A stretch of 64,000 nucleotides of DNA from Panorpa germanica (taxonomy: Eukaryota > Arthropoda > Insecta > Mecoptera > Panorpidae): the NCBI GenBank assembly GCA_963678705.1, contig OY783209.1, positions 5,270,001 to 5,334,000 on the forward strand, read 5' to 3'. This document shows, piece by piece, positions 47,012-59,800 of the stretch. Within the stretch, counting starts at the first letter, position 1, and every line of letters begins with the position of its first letter. Under the pieces are notes generated by a model. It ran no database searches. It was not told the origin of the DNA and saw only the letters and a list, made by a program, of their open reading frames with translations. The translations under genes and the position numbers were made by a program.

Positions 47012-49039
47012 TTTGCACGCACAAACGCAACTTCCGTTTCTGTTCTATGGAATCACAGATTGTTTTGATTTCTAACACATTTGAAAGTCAAGTAAATAAG
47101 AGAAACTTTTTAGCTGACAATATTCTAAACAAATCTTAAGATATTAACCATAATTAGTTTTCTCCCACTCCTCGTTCACTAATTTCTCCAATATTTTGTC
47201 GGTGTTACATCATAGCTGGTGATGTAGGTTACACCAGTTATGTCCAAGCAGCATTGTATCTGGGGCTTAAGGAAATGTTAAGTGCTTAATGCTTAGATAA
47301 GTATTTAATTTAAATTGCTTAGCTTGCAGTACCATTTTTAATTTAATTTATTTTTTAAGTTTTCTTAGTTTTTTTAGAACCTTACAAGGTCCAATGTTTT
47401 AAATTAAAAATATTAAATTAAGAAAATCTATATTATATTATAACCTCCAAAATGTGACAATCTGTCAAAATGCAGTAGGATTTACTTTTAAAAGAAGTTT
47501 AATGTCAGTTTTTGAAAAATATAGAAGTGAAAACAATTTCTATTACTAATTTATTTCACATACAATTTTGTCGAACTGTCAAAATTTATATTACTAACGA
47601 TGCATACGCACCAACTAAATTAACTAAATTTAAATTAAAACACAAATGTGAAAAGGAATGCTTAAACGAGAACCTGAAACCTAGATTACAATATTAAATA
47701 AAGTAAATTAAATTACAAAACAGTGACAAAACAGGCTTTACTGTTGAAATGAAATTAAATTATGTGGTTTTATTTATTTTTAAAAGTTTGTTTAATTTAC
47801 ATTAAACACAAAACAAGTTGTACAAGGAATAATAATGTAATGTATTGTAGATATTGATAGAGTAATGTAAAAAGGATCGAGGTCCTAATAAGCCCGGCAA
47901 ATTATAAATAAACAAATAAAAAAAACATTAACATTAAGTAAATAACATTATTCTAAGACGTAATATGTCCTTTGGCCATATTGTTGGTCATAATTACAGT
48001 ATAGTTTACCTAATAATAAAAGGGAAAAATAATTGAATTCAGATTCAGTAGGACCACTGAAAATCTTTAATGTGAGGCCGCGTGTTGGACATTACTGCCT
48101 TGCGCGATCCATTACTGATGCTGGAATCTCAAATAACTTTCTAACCATTATGTTTAATCTTATAAAAATATTAGTACCTAATAATAGCCTACAGAAAAAG
48201 AGAGGTGCAACAATGGGCCAACAAAGATCTTCGAATTGCGTTGTGCGAGAAAGCAGAGCCGGCGTTATGCCGATTTGAAAAAGATATCGCCCCTTGTGTT
48301 AAATTATAAAAGCGATGTAAGTAATAGTTTGAAATTATTATTAATTGGAACGAGCAATGTAACAAACTAAATGTTACTTTTTAAATGATTTAGCGTAGAA
48401 TTGTAGGTTGGTAAGAATTCTGTCTATAGTGCTTCTAGTTCGATTCTGCATGTGTTAACACGTTTATCTGTGTTAAGATCACGTGATCTACTAAGTGTAC
48501 TTAAATTAAATTAACATATTTACATAGTGTGACAAGAATTACATAATCCGTGCTAAATAATTATTTGTTTATTGCGTATTGTTTTATATTTTGTTTCTTT
48601 CGGCAAGAAGATGTTTGCCAGAAAAAATGGAATATTATATTTCATAATGAACAATATTAGGACAAAGATAACTCTTAAGAGAGTTTAGTTATTCAGTAAA
48701 GACCGTAAGAATTTACGTGGTTGTATAAATTGCATTTTCAGTTTATAGTCTATTTTTGTTTTAGTCTACCTAGTCCCTTTCTATTACTTAACCAATAAGG
48801 AAGAAAATTATGTATTACATAACTTCAATTAAACATTAATTATATATTATATTTTAAATATTTTATTTGACATTATATATTAATTGCAACATATTAAAAC
48901 ATAGTATATTCAGAAAAAGGTTAAGAACTATGTCAGTTAAAATTTATTAACAAAATTTAGATTCCAAATTTACAATTTTTTGTATTTATAACAAATAATG
49001 CTTTTTTAAATTAAACCATAAAACAATTGTGTTAAAAGA
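47012..49039. other. Spacer between G12 and G11
   Basis: About 2 kb, no gene identified. An A-rich sequence near 47865-47925 resembles a LINE tail. A higher-GC patch at about 48040-48300 (open frame 48033-48278) has no match I recognise. The rest is AT-rich. Confidence 0.45.
47865..47925 (+). mobile_element. Possible LINE tail
   Basis: AAAAAGGATCGAGGTCCTAA, TAAGCCCGGCAAATTATAAA and then A-rich repeats. The form (short hairpin-like UTR end plus oligo-A) recalls the family A and B tails, but the sequence differs. No coding remnant or target-site duplication found. Confidence 0.35.
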
Positions 49040-50939
49040 TCAGTCAACATCCAACTTTCTGAAAGATCCATGTACCCCCAACATCTCGTTAACCAGCTGC
49101 TTTCCTTCTCTCTTAGTTTCATCTGATCTATGTTCTTCTCTTTCTAGAAACCAATCTCTCATTTCTATCATCTGGTTGAACCAATCATCTGTAAAAATAT
49201 AATGTCATAAGTAAGTATATAGTTGAAACAGTATTTGTAAAACTCGTTTTTAATACTAAATCTCCAGCGTGAAAAACGTGAGTAATTGGTTTTCAGTAAC
49301 ATATAAAAGCAACTTACTGTAGACATTTTCAATCGGTTCCAAATCACCGCCAAAATCTTTAGGCAGCAGATTCTTGTCAATGTGTTGATGAAGAGATTCA
49401 TAATCTTTATGAATAAACAACTGCGAAATGGAAATTTCATAATCGTGTAATATTTCAAACGACCTTCGTATATTATTTAACTTACACGTGATCTAAGTTT
49501 AGGCTTCAGGGTGGATCTAAATAATTGAACCAGCGCTTCCCCAATTTTAGGCACGTTAATCATGTGCACACTCTTTATTCTTGCAACATATGCTTCCTAA
49601 AATTTAATAGTCTTAACAAGTAAATAATACTCTCCTTTTAGTTAGGTTGTTGGAATATTTTTGCTTTTGCAAATTTCTTAAAAGTTGGTCAATCAAAATA
49701 TCAACATTTAGATTTAAAAACTGCTTTTCTCTCGGAGATAGTATTTTAATTTTATAATTTTTGGAAAAGAAAAGAAATGCACATTTTATAATAAAATACT
49801 TCAAGTTCAGTAGTTTACCTGTGCAGCAAAAATGATCATTTTGATTACAGCTGGAGTAAATTTTGTGATATGGCCATTTAATGTGACACCAGTCATGTCA
49901 AAAATGTAGCTACAACCTTCAGCGTAATCGTAGTGCATTCTAATGTCGCAAGCCATGAAGAAACATTTATAATAAAGTTGGGCATTCAGCTCACCGTCTT
50001 GGCATTTAATGCAAACTAGACGAACCTTTCCTGATAAAGTTGGTTGAATAGAAAATATTCTAAAATAGATAAAGCGAAGTGAGAAAAATTGATTTTACGT
50101 GTTTTAAAAGATATACTTCTTAAATATCTTACAATCCATCAACAGCGTGTTTCATTTCTGGAAGACAGGGATCTTTATTTGTGAATACTTCTGGATAGAT
50201 GTTCTTCAGGGAGTAGTAGGTGTCCAAGCAACCCTTCGTTCTCTCAATGCTGCCTTTGCAAGACATGTAGATGCATTCGATCTGCTTAGGATCTGGTAAA
50301 ATATATTTTTAATAATCATTGCATGGTGTTACCAGGTAGAAAATGTAACGAAATGCAGCACTTTTATTAGCTAGTAGTAAGCTAACAAGTGTAAAACTAC
50401 ACTGCAAAACAATTTGTATATTAGAAGTAGAAAATAAGCTTTATAATCAGTTTGTGGCAAGCAGTAACAGAGAAATTTCCATTGCAGGACAATTTTCTAC
50501 CTGGGTTTAAGTTTTTTCATGTTTTTTTATGAAACGAATACTCTATAGAATAAAATTTGGCAACCTACTTACTTCTAAATTGGTTATTTTAAGCATGTCT
50601 GCAACAGGTGTTCAAATAGAAATGGAGTTTGAATTGCTAACAAAGGGGAGAGAGAAAGGGGATGGATTCGAAGCAAGGAACACAAACCTGGTCATTTCAT
50701 TCGTGGAAATTCCCTACTAAGTTTGAATACGAACTAAAAGATATTTAGAAAAATAAAATAACAAATATAAATAACTTACCTGGAATAATTTTGGGCAAAT
50801 GTGGCTGCGCACCAAACCACTCTGTAGTAATTCTCACAGCATCTTTAAGATCGTTTAAAGTCAAATTCATTTCTTTCAAAGTATTATATTTAATTTCTTC
50901 ACTCGATTTTAACAACTTATTAATGTTATTAGACTCCAT
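49040..50939 (-). CDS. G12: CRAL-TRIO protein
   Basis: Six exons: 50780-50939, 50133-50292, 49819-50059, 49486-49596, 49318-49420 and 49040-49188; 307 residues. First of the right-hand group: exon 1 is MESNNINKLLKSSEEIKYN and ends GAQPHLPKIIP. Exon 2 has QIECIYMSCKGSIERTK, GCLDTYYSLKNIYPEVF and NKDP. Exon 3 (241 nt, one codon shorter than in G2-G9) has KCFFMACDIRMHYDYAEGCS and GVTLNGHITKFTP, with an extra Asn before GH. Exon 4 has IKSVHMINVPKIGEALVQLF; exon 5 LPKDFGGDLEPIENVY; exon 6 REEHRSDETKREGKQLVNEM. Compact gene: introns 2 and 4 are 73 and 65 bp. Intron 1 carries an F2 element. Confidence 0.92.
50331..50506. mobile_element. MITE family F2, longest copy, G12 intron 1
   Basis: 176 bp with inverted ends ACCAGGTAGAAAATG and CAATTTTCTACCTGGGT (about 13 matching terminal positions). 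Contains TTAGCTAGTAGTAAGCTAA and two internal GCAAAACAATTTG-like motifs. G13 has no such element in the same intron, so it inserted after, or was lost since, their separation. Confidence 0.65.
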
Positions 50940-51770
50940 ATTATATTATCTTAATATTTAACTTGAATTTGAACTTAACTTCAGTTTTATCTTTAAGAAT
51001 ATGACCACTGAGCTAAGCGGAGCCTGGTAAAGTAACACCTGATGTTGAATTTAACTTTGTGCATTTTTTAAATGCACGAGTGTTCAGATGGTACTTGCAT
51101 ACGGGCATTTTATCGCAAATATTTCAGTTTATTTGCGCACAGACCGCACGATTATTTTATCGTTCAATGAAAATGTAAATATCGAAACCACATAATATCT
51201 ATTTTAATAGTCCATTGCTTACATGCAAAGCACATCTGTGTAAAGCCAGTAAACAATTTGGAAAAGTCTCCTGTTTTGTGACGTTTCTATCACTATTACA
51301 CTTCAATTATAGTTCGCTTCAACTTTATCTTCATTTGAATTCCTACAGGTGGAGTGGCTTTACTATTTGTAGCTGATACAATAGACATTGCATATAAATG
51401 GCTATGAAAAACTGAACTATGTATGAACTCTTTCAAGACTAAAAAGTCATACGTATCTTTAATATAATGGCAAAGTGATTCCATAATGTTTACTGGATTT
51501 CCTAAATCTAATATAGTTCTATCTAATTATGCGATGTTAATTAATGTAAATAGGTTGAAGTTCGGAAAGATATAAACAATACAATACAATATTACTACAA
51601 TATTAGAAGTAATATATTTACATATGGCTAATGACCATGTTAGGTAATTATCAACGGTAATTACATTTTAACTATTTACTATTAAACAGAACAAATTTAT
51701 AACAATTAATAATTCTTTAAAATAAAACAAACATTATTTATGCATCTACGACCATGTAGATAATAATATA
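50940..51770. other. Spacer between G13 and G12
   Basis: 831 bp holding an F1 MITE (51246-51496). No gene. The sequence just upstream of the G12 start (TATCTTAATATTTAACTTG and TTTTATCTTTAAG near 50945-50998) resembles that upstream of G13 (53840-53885), so part of the upstream region was duplicated with the gene. Confidence 0.5.
51246..51496. mobile_element. MITE family F1, copy 4
   Basis: 251 bp with ends CCAGTAAACAATTTGG and CCATAATGTTTACTGG. The interior matches the other copies (CACTTCAATTATAGTTCGC, GGTGGAGTGGC). More decayed than copies 1 and 2; no clear TTA flank. The minus-strand frame 51296-51484 lies within it and is not a gene. Confidence 0.8.
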
Positions 51771-53835
51771 TTAGTCAACATCTAACTTTCTGAAAGATCC
51801 ATGTACCCCTAACATCTCGTTGACCAGCTGCTTTCCTTCTCTCTTACTTTCATCTGATAAATGTTCTTCTCTTTCTAGAAACCAATCTCTCATTTCTATC
51901 ATCTGGTTGAACCAATCATCTGTGAAAATATAATGTCATAAGTAAGTATATAGTTGAAACAGTATTTATATTTTTATTATATTCCTAAACATTCTTTTAT
52001 TGCTAAATCTACGGTGTGGAGAACTTTACATTTTCCATTCCAACTTTTCCAGATATTAATCAATGGTTTTTAGTAAATTATAAAAGCAACTTACTGTATA
52101 CATCTTCAATCGGTTCCAATTCACCGCCAAAATCTTTAGGCAGCAGATTCTTGTCAATGTGTTGATGAAGAGATTCATAATCTTTATGAATAAACATCTA
52201 CGAAATGGAAATTTGATGATCGTTTAAAAATGTTCAGTCATGACAAAGATTTCGCTAATATATTAAATATGTTAATGATGTTGCACAATTTATATTATAG
52301 TTAATAGTAATTGTGTGACACCATCAAACATTTTAATATGTTAGAGCCACATCGTGGTGAGGTCTGGAAGGTCTTCCAAATGGCGGATATTGTTAAGACA
52401 CACTAATTAGTAGACATTTTTAATTTGTGTTACTTACACGTGATCTAAGTTTTGGCTTCAGAGCGGATCTTATTAATTGAACCAACACTTCTCCAATTTT
52501 AGGCACGTGAATTAAATGCACAGCCTTTATCCTCGCAACAAATGCTTCCTAAAAATAATAATTTTAGAAAATAAATGATACTACATATTTTTAGTTAGTT
52601 TTCTAAAACCCTTATGCTTTAAAATGGTTTATGATTGAAATGTACAGTCTGTAATATAATACTTTGAAGTCATTTGTTTACCTGTATCGCAAAAATTGTC
52701 ATTTTGATTATAGCTGGAGTTAGTTTTGTGATGTGGCCATTTAAGGTGATGTTGGCCATATCGAAAATGTAGCTACAACCATCAGCGTAATCGTAGTGCA
52801 TTCTAATATCCAGCGCCATGAAGAAGCATTTATAGAAAAGTTGCGCGTTAAGCTCGCCGTCTTGGCATTTCATGCAAACCAGACGAACCTTTCCTGATAA
52901 AGTTGGTTGAAAAGAAAAAATGCTAAAATAGATAATAATGCGAAGTGAGAGAAATTAGTTTTACGTGTTTTAAAAATTAAACTTCCTAAATATCTTACAA
53001 TCCATCAGTAGCGTGTTTCATTTCTGGAAGACAAGGATTTCTATTTGTGTATACTTCTGGATAGATGTTCTTCAGGGAGTAGTAGGTGTCCAAGCAACCC
53101 TTCGTTCTCTCGATGCTGCCTTTGCAAGACATGTAGATGCATTCAATCTGCTTAGGATCTGGTAAAATATATTTCTAATAATAATTGCATATCAATAATG
53201 TTTAGGATCTAATACTTATCTTTTGGGGGGCTACCTTATTAGTCAGAACGTTTTTACTTGAAAGGATTACTTTATTTAATAAAATTAAACAAACTATTTC
53301 CAAATTAGTTACTTTTAAGGATTGAAATTTTTTTAAAATTAATACGAACTTAGATCTGCGACGCATCCAAAGAAAGAGGTGAGGGGCAAGGAACACAACC
53401 ATCTCAACAAATTGGAGCTAAATTTGGATAAATACAACGAATAGGAAATAAATCTTGTAATGCTTACTTTTTGGTGACTTTCTTCTTCAAATCAAGTAAT
53501 TTTTTTAAATCGTAACGGTTTCATTTTTACCGTTATGCCATAACGTAGTACATAATATAGCAAATAAGCGAGGTTTATAATTACAAGGTCAATCTCTATT
53601 AAGGTAAAATAAGCTAAAGCCAGAACTAAGGTAATAAAATTAAAATTGTGACAATAACAAATGTAAATAATTTACCTGGAATAATTTTGGGCAAGTGTGG
53701 CTGCGCACCAAACCACTCTGTAGTAATTCTCACTGCATCTTCAAGATCTTTTAAGGACAAATTCATTTCCTTCAAAGTATTACATTTAATTTCTTCATTT
53801 AATTTTAGCAATTTATTTATTTTATTAGACTCCAT
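51771..53835 (-). CDS. G13: CRAL-TRIO protein, close to G12
   Basis: Six exons: 53676-53835, 52999-53158, 52682-52922, 52438-52548, 52095-52197 and 51771-51919; 307 residues. Very similar to G12 and G14. Exon 1 is MESNKINKLLKLNEEIKCN. Exon 3 contains KCQDGELNAQLFYKCFFMAL and FDMANITLNGHITKLTP. Exon 4 reads AFVARIKAVHLIHVPKIGEV, against AYVARIKSVHMINVPKIGEA in G12. Exon 6 ends with a TAA stop where G12 has TGA. Splice sites are all GT/AG. Intron 4 (240 bp) is longer than in G12 (65 bp), containing a patch ATGTTAGAGCCACATCGTGG not seen there. Intact, expected to be functional. Confidence 0.92.
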
Positions 53836-54868
53836 TATATTATTTTATTATTCTCCTTGAATTTACGTTTTATCTTTAAGACTTGGACCGCTGAGCTTGG
53901 CTTATTTGATGCAACTAGCAAATGTTCTTGAATTAGTCTATGTTGATGCAAATAAATAGGAAGTAACCATGGAAAGAGTTTGCAAATGCACTTGGATGTC
54001 CGCTTTTTATCGCAATATGTCAGTTTGTTTACTCACGCTTCACATTTATTTCATTGTTTGATGAAACTGTAGATATCAAAAGTACATAATATCTATTTTA
54101 ATTGTCTATCACTTACGAGCATCTGTAAAGTAGGCTTCGGACGTATCAGTGACGCATTAGGCATCACTATGAAATTGTTCATAGCCTTATCAAATATCAA
54201 CAAATCCTTCGTTGCTCCAGCTAATCGTTGCACAGACAAGGCTGTAGTATGTCTGAGGAATATAGGCAGATATTGAAAGCAGGGATAGTTTGAAAAACCT
54301 TATTGACTTTATCAATAAACCAATTAATCTCTTTATTTTAATTATATATACTCGTGTCTATAAGTTGTAAAGTATGTATTGTAAATGTTTATAAATGTAT
54401 ATATTCTTTTAACTGTTAATAACTTTGTAAAGTTGATGCACTCTAATAAATATTTAAGAAATATACATATATCAACAATTAATAAAGGAGTGTTTGGTAT
54501 ATTGTGAATTTAACAATTTCAGGGGTTAATTTATTTAATTCTCAATATAATCTTTATTAAATTTTTTTGAAAATTAAGTAATAAATATTCCATTCGATTT
54601 ATATAGGAAACGGTAGACTCATGAAGTGGGTGTAGCGGTCTTAGTAAATATGTTAATTCAGTCAGCAATAAAAATGCCTATTTTTCAAGTTTAACATTAA
54701 ATTAATTTGTATCCAGTCATAATTAGAGGGACATCTTCTTGTATGCGTTTAATACACCTCTGGTACATAATAATGATTTGATTAAAGCTATCTTGGAAGA
54801 TTCAATAGTTCAACGGTCGTAAATTATTGTTACCAACTGAATATTATCGTTATGATTCTGTTGTCATT

Positions 54869-55116
54869 AGGCTTGCCATCTACTGTTCCTTAACTAATGT
54901 ATTTTACAGCACTTCAGTAATTGTAAAAAGAACTTCAACTTAAGCGCCTTTATTTGAATGCAAAATTTTTCAAAAACAAAATACAACAGCGCTTGACTAC
55001 TAAATTTTTAACGAAGAACTTCTAAAATATTGCAGTTTATGTCACAATTTAAATGACGGACAAATTTAGCATAAGTTGATACTCATGTATCATTTATTTA
55101 GAAAGGTGGCAAGCCT
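54869..55116. repeat. Possible MITE with AGGCTTGCCA ends
   Basis: AGGCTTGCCATC at the left and GGTGGCAAGCCT at the right are inverted repeats of about 10 bp, 248 bp apart. Internal arms do not pair further and no other copy is seen, so it may be chance or a solitary element. Confidence 0.3.
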
Positions 55117-56460
55117 CACTCCGATTATTATATACAGTTGCAATATGCATATGTATACTCTATAGAAACTGTTGCGCATATAGATGATGATTGATTGCTA
55201 TTGGTCAGTGATTGACTATTAAGTAGGGCAATAATATTGAAAGCACAAATGTTTTTATTATTATTGATAGTCATAGTAGAGTTACGATTAAATTTAAAGT
55301 CTACAAGTTGTTAGACGAAATAATATGTGTATACTACAAGCCAATGTGTATATTTACAATACAACTTCGTGTATAAGTAAACAAGAGTGCGGTACTGCAT
55401 CTGAGATCATTGACCAGAACGTATTTAAATGTCTGACCTAATAATATCTTTGTTCAAATTTCATATCAGCTATATTTTAGCTGAGACTTGATATTTGTAG
55501 CATGCACTAACTGCATGCTAGTATTCAAACCTTATTCTTGTAAATAGATCATGTTTGGATAAATATACCGAGGTACAAAATTGTCTTGCAATGCGAGCAT
55601 CAACTAGCTAATTCTAAGCTTCACACATATGTTCCACAGCTGCTAACATAGTAGAAGGTCATAGGTGAAAGGACTCAGCTTAGAAATAGGCCTACTTCAA
55701 ATAATTTAGATGAAAAAATATATACTAAAGAAGATATCCCAATATTTTCAACCTAGTGTATAATTTGGTTCTGCACTCGTTATTAAAATCTGATGATAAT
55801 AAAAAGAAAGATGATAAGAAGATAATGACAATCATTGATATCAATGAACTAATTTGCTTACCACGCAAGTCCAAGGATCCGTACGTGTCCCTTGATAATT
55901 ATATGCTGCTACATAATTAAGTTATCTGATGCAACATAGTGATAATTACAAGCGTAATGTAATTAACTGCATTATGCTAATAACGGTTTTATTAAATAAT
56001 TAAAAACATTGGGACTAGTAGCGTAACATCATCCATAGTAAAACAATTTTAAGTTCAACGTATCCAAATACATTATAACACTTTTCTATTGTATAATTTT
56101 TTATGTAATTGTCAATTCTGTATTTTCTTTTTAGATAAAAACATATTTAAAATTTGAAAATGTTCGCTAAAAATTTTAAAGGGTTTTTACACTTGTTAAC
56201 TGTATTATTAGTTTTTTTAGTAATATAAGTTAATGTATATTGAACTGAACAGTAAATAACAGCGCCTATGCGTTCTAGAAATCATCGGTTCTTAATCTTT
56301 AGGCTACATAAGAACACGAATATATATTTTTTTTAATCAACCAAATCGGTCCAGTGGCTCTCAAGTGATGCGCTTACCAACGAACAGTATTTAATTTATG
56401 TTTTAATAAATAGATAATATATATTACAAAAGCATAACTACAAAACGCTATATTGAATAT

Positions 56461-56676
56461 ATAGTCCAAATCACGATAGTTCGGCGGCAATTTATACTTA
56501 AAGAGGTTATAAGAGCGGTATAAATCTATAATACGATAATGAATTATATCTTATTCGTTTCTATATAGATTATAGAAAAATAATTGAGTCAGTGCTTTTT
56601 AGTTATACCGACAGTTTATACCCCACAACTTGTTTTAAGTATGAGTCGCCGCCGAACTCTCGTAATTTGAATTATA
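56461..56676. mobile_element. MITE family F4, best copy
   Basis: 216 bp with inverted ends ATAGTCCAAATCACGATAGT, TCGGCGGCAA and GCCGCCGAACTCTCGTAATT, TGAATTAT. TA dinucleotides lie at the boundaries. Shares AAAGAGGTTATAAGAGCGG with the reverse copy at 40020-40241 and its right end with 4140-4252. Confidence 0.7.
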
Positions 56677-56890
56677 CATTAATTATATATTGTGTTTTAA
56701 TTGCTTAAGGTTACATTATATATTAATTGTACCATATTACAGGATTTATGATTAAAATAGGGTATAATAACTATGGTAATTAACATTCATTAATAACAAC
56801 AATTATATTCCTATTATTTACTATCAAACATAAAATATTTACAAATTATTCTATCAATAACAAATGTCTACGATTGTGTATATACATAAC

Positions 56891-59800
56891 TCAGTCAACA
56901 TCTAACTTTCTGAAAGATCCATGTACCCCTAACATCTCGTTGACCAGCTGCTTTCCTTCTCTCTTACTTTCATCTGATCTATGTTTATCTCTTTCTAGAA
57001 ACCAATCTCTCATTTCTTTCATCTGGTTGAACCAATCATCTGTGAAAATATTAAGTCAAAAGTAAGTACACAGTTGAAGTAATTTATTATTTTTTTTTTT
57101 TTTTTTTTTTATTTAGGCTTTGGCTTATTCAGCCTTCTTGCCATTGCTTTTATTTGTAAAATTATATAAAAATTTACATATAAATTATAATTGTTCTAAT
57201 AAATACAAAACAAATTGATTCTTTTTAAAAAATTAAACTTAAAATTAAATACATACTAAATAAAATATTTTAACTTAAATTACACTTCTATATTATTTTC
57301 TATCACAAAGTTTGTTAATATTTCCGCCGTTGCTTCACTTGTCATTAAACAGGACATATTGACTGGGAACTGTGTTACATTACATAAATCATTTAAAAGT
57401 CTATCAATTTTTGATGTTAAAAGATGACACCCTAGAATTATATGGTCCAAAGACCCTTCTTCTCCACATCTACAATTTGGTGTGTCTTTTATATTTATTT
57501 TGTATAGATGAGCTGGACATCTAGAATGCCCAGATTTCATTCGACAATTTGTTGAAATATATCTCCGTGAATGATTTTTATTAAACCATGTGGTTGTTGG
57601 AATTTTTTGATTCGCTGCAAAAAAATTTTTTCCAGTACTTTGACTTTTCTCATTATATATATTCTGCCATTCTGCCATACAATTTTCTTTAATTATTTTT
57701 TTGGAATCATTTATTGACCAATTTATTTCAATTATTTCCCCATCTACACAAGCTTCTTTGGCAAGTTTGTCAGCCATTTCGTTTCCTTTTATGCCTACAT
57801 GTCCAGGAATCCAAATAAGTTTAACATTGATATCATTTTTTTCCATTTTTAAAAGATATTCTTTAATTGAACATATTTTGTTATTATTATTGTTTTTGAA
57901 TTTATTGTTATTTAAAGATACACAAACACTACGAGAATCTGTGAAGATTAATATATTTTTATTGTCAGTTTTTTGTATTATTTCTAGTAATTTCATAATT
58001 GCTGTTATTTCTGTATTATAAGAATTTGTGATGTTGTTAAGTTTGTATTTGTACTGCTGATCTGTATTATAATTGAAAATGCCAATTCCTCCAGTTTTAG
58101 AGTTTTTTTCGAATGAACCATCGGTAAACCATATACTCCAGTTTATATCATCTTTTGTTATATATTCCATATATTTTTGATAAGTTATTTCCTTACTGTC
58201 ATTCTTCTTGAACAAATTTATTTCTGTATGTATTGTTGTCATGCTTATTTCTAATGGAAATTTGAAAAAAGGTATAATGTTGTGTACCTCTAAGTTCAAG
58301 TTATTATATCTATCAAAACTAGTTAAAAGTGCCGGTTTTTTATGAGTTGTCCAATATGGTTTATTATAAAGAACATATAGTTTAGATAATCTTGTATTTA
58401 AGGGGCCACATGAGTTATGTCTGTTTTTACAAAAGAAACTGTCTGATATTTGTTGTATTCTGATATTTACCGGAGGAATATTAGTTTGATAGTTGAGGAT
58501 TTGGATTGGTGTTGAAACCATTGCACCTAATATTATTCTTAAACATTTGTTTTGTATAATTTCAATTTTTTTTAATCTTGAGTTATTTGCGGTGCAGATC
58601 ATAGTACTAGAATAGTCAATATGCGGTATAACAATAGCTTTATATATTTTTATTAAGGTTGTTGGGTGTGCGCCCCATTTGTATCCTGCTATACATCGCA
58701 TCAAATTTAAGCCTTTTTGACATTTGTTAATAATATGTGCAATTTCTTTCGCCCAAGTGCTTTTCGTATCAAAGAATATACCCAGAAATTTGGTATTTGA
58801 ACTAACAGTTATATTTTTATTTCTGATGGTTATTTTTGGACTGCAGTTTATTCTATGTCTTGTAAATATAACTATTTTACTTTTTTCTGACGATATATTT
58901 AATTTGATTTCCTTTAGTAAAATATCTAGTTTTCTTAATTTCGATTGTAATCTGTTTTGAGCTATATCTTGTGTATGGCCCATACTATAAATAACCATGT
59001 CATCTGCATACATCAGTACTGTTGTGTTGTTATCTGATAATGTTGTTAACTTTTCTGTGTATATGTTGAATAATAAGGGAGATAATATTGAGCCTTGTGG
59101 AATTCCGTGATTACATAGTATAGGACCAGTTAACTTATTATTGTATCTAACTGTTATTTCTCTATTTTGGAAGTAGTTTATAATCCAGTTGGATATTTTG
59201 GAAGATATACCTATGTTTTCTACTTTTTCTTTTAATATTTTTAGATTAACATTGTCATAAGCAGCTTCAATGTCAATGAAAGCAGCTATCATATAATGAT
59301 TTTTACTGTATGTTCTTTGTATATCTATATTCAATATGTTTAAGTTATGCTGTGTACTTCTTGTTTTTCTAAACGCAAATTGTAACTCAGGTAATCTTTT
59401 ATGATGTTCGAGATACCACTCCAGTCTGTTTTTGATGATGGATTCCATAGTTTTGCCCATACATGATAGTAAAGTAATTGGTCTGAATGATTCTTCTTTG
59501 TTTGGATCTTTTCCTGTTTTTAATATAGGAACAACGATATGTTTTTTCCAGTCTAATGGTATATCAGCAGTGTTTAATGACAGATTATATATTTGTGTAA
59601 GATGATTTATTGCATTGTCAGGTAAGTTTTGTATCATTTTGTAATTTATTCTATCAAATCCTGTGCTACTGTTTTTATTATGATTTAACGCGAAATTTAC
59701 TTCATTTTTATTTATGTTATTATCTAGAAAATTATCTTTTACGATGGTGGTGGTAGTAATATTTAAATTGTTGTTCTGTGGAAATTTTTTTTTAATGAAT

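Larger units (their letters stand above)
53836..56890. other. 3-kb spacer between G14 and G13
   Basis: The longest gene-free stretch. Contains an F4 MITE (56461-56676), a sequence with short inverted ends (54869-55116) and a fragment near 55575-55605 (GAGGTACAAAATTGTCTTGC) similar to F2. The remainder is AT-rich; no long open frame and no CRAL-TRIO exon remnant was found. Confidence 0.5.

Noticed and set aside
48033-48278. 81-codon frame in a GC-richer patch
   Set aside because: No known motif, no support for transcription, and too short to call without other evidence.
57701-58021. 106-codon plus-strand frame, with similar ones at 58724, 60043, 60059 and 62373
   Set aside because: All are antisense to intact LINE ORFs with clear domains.
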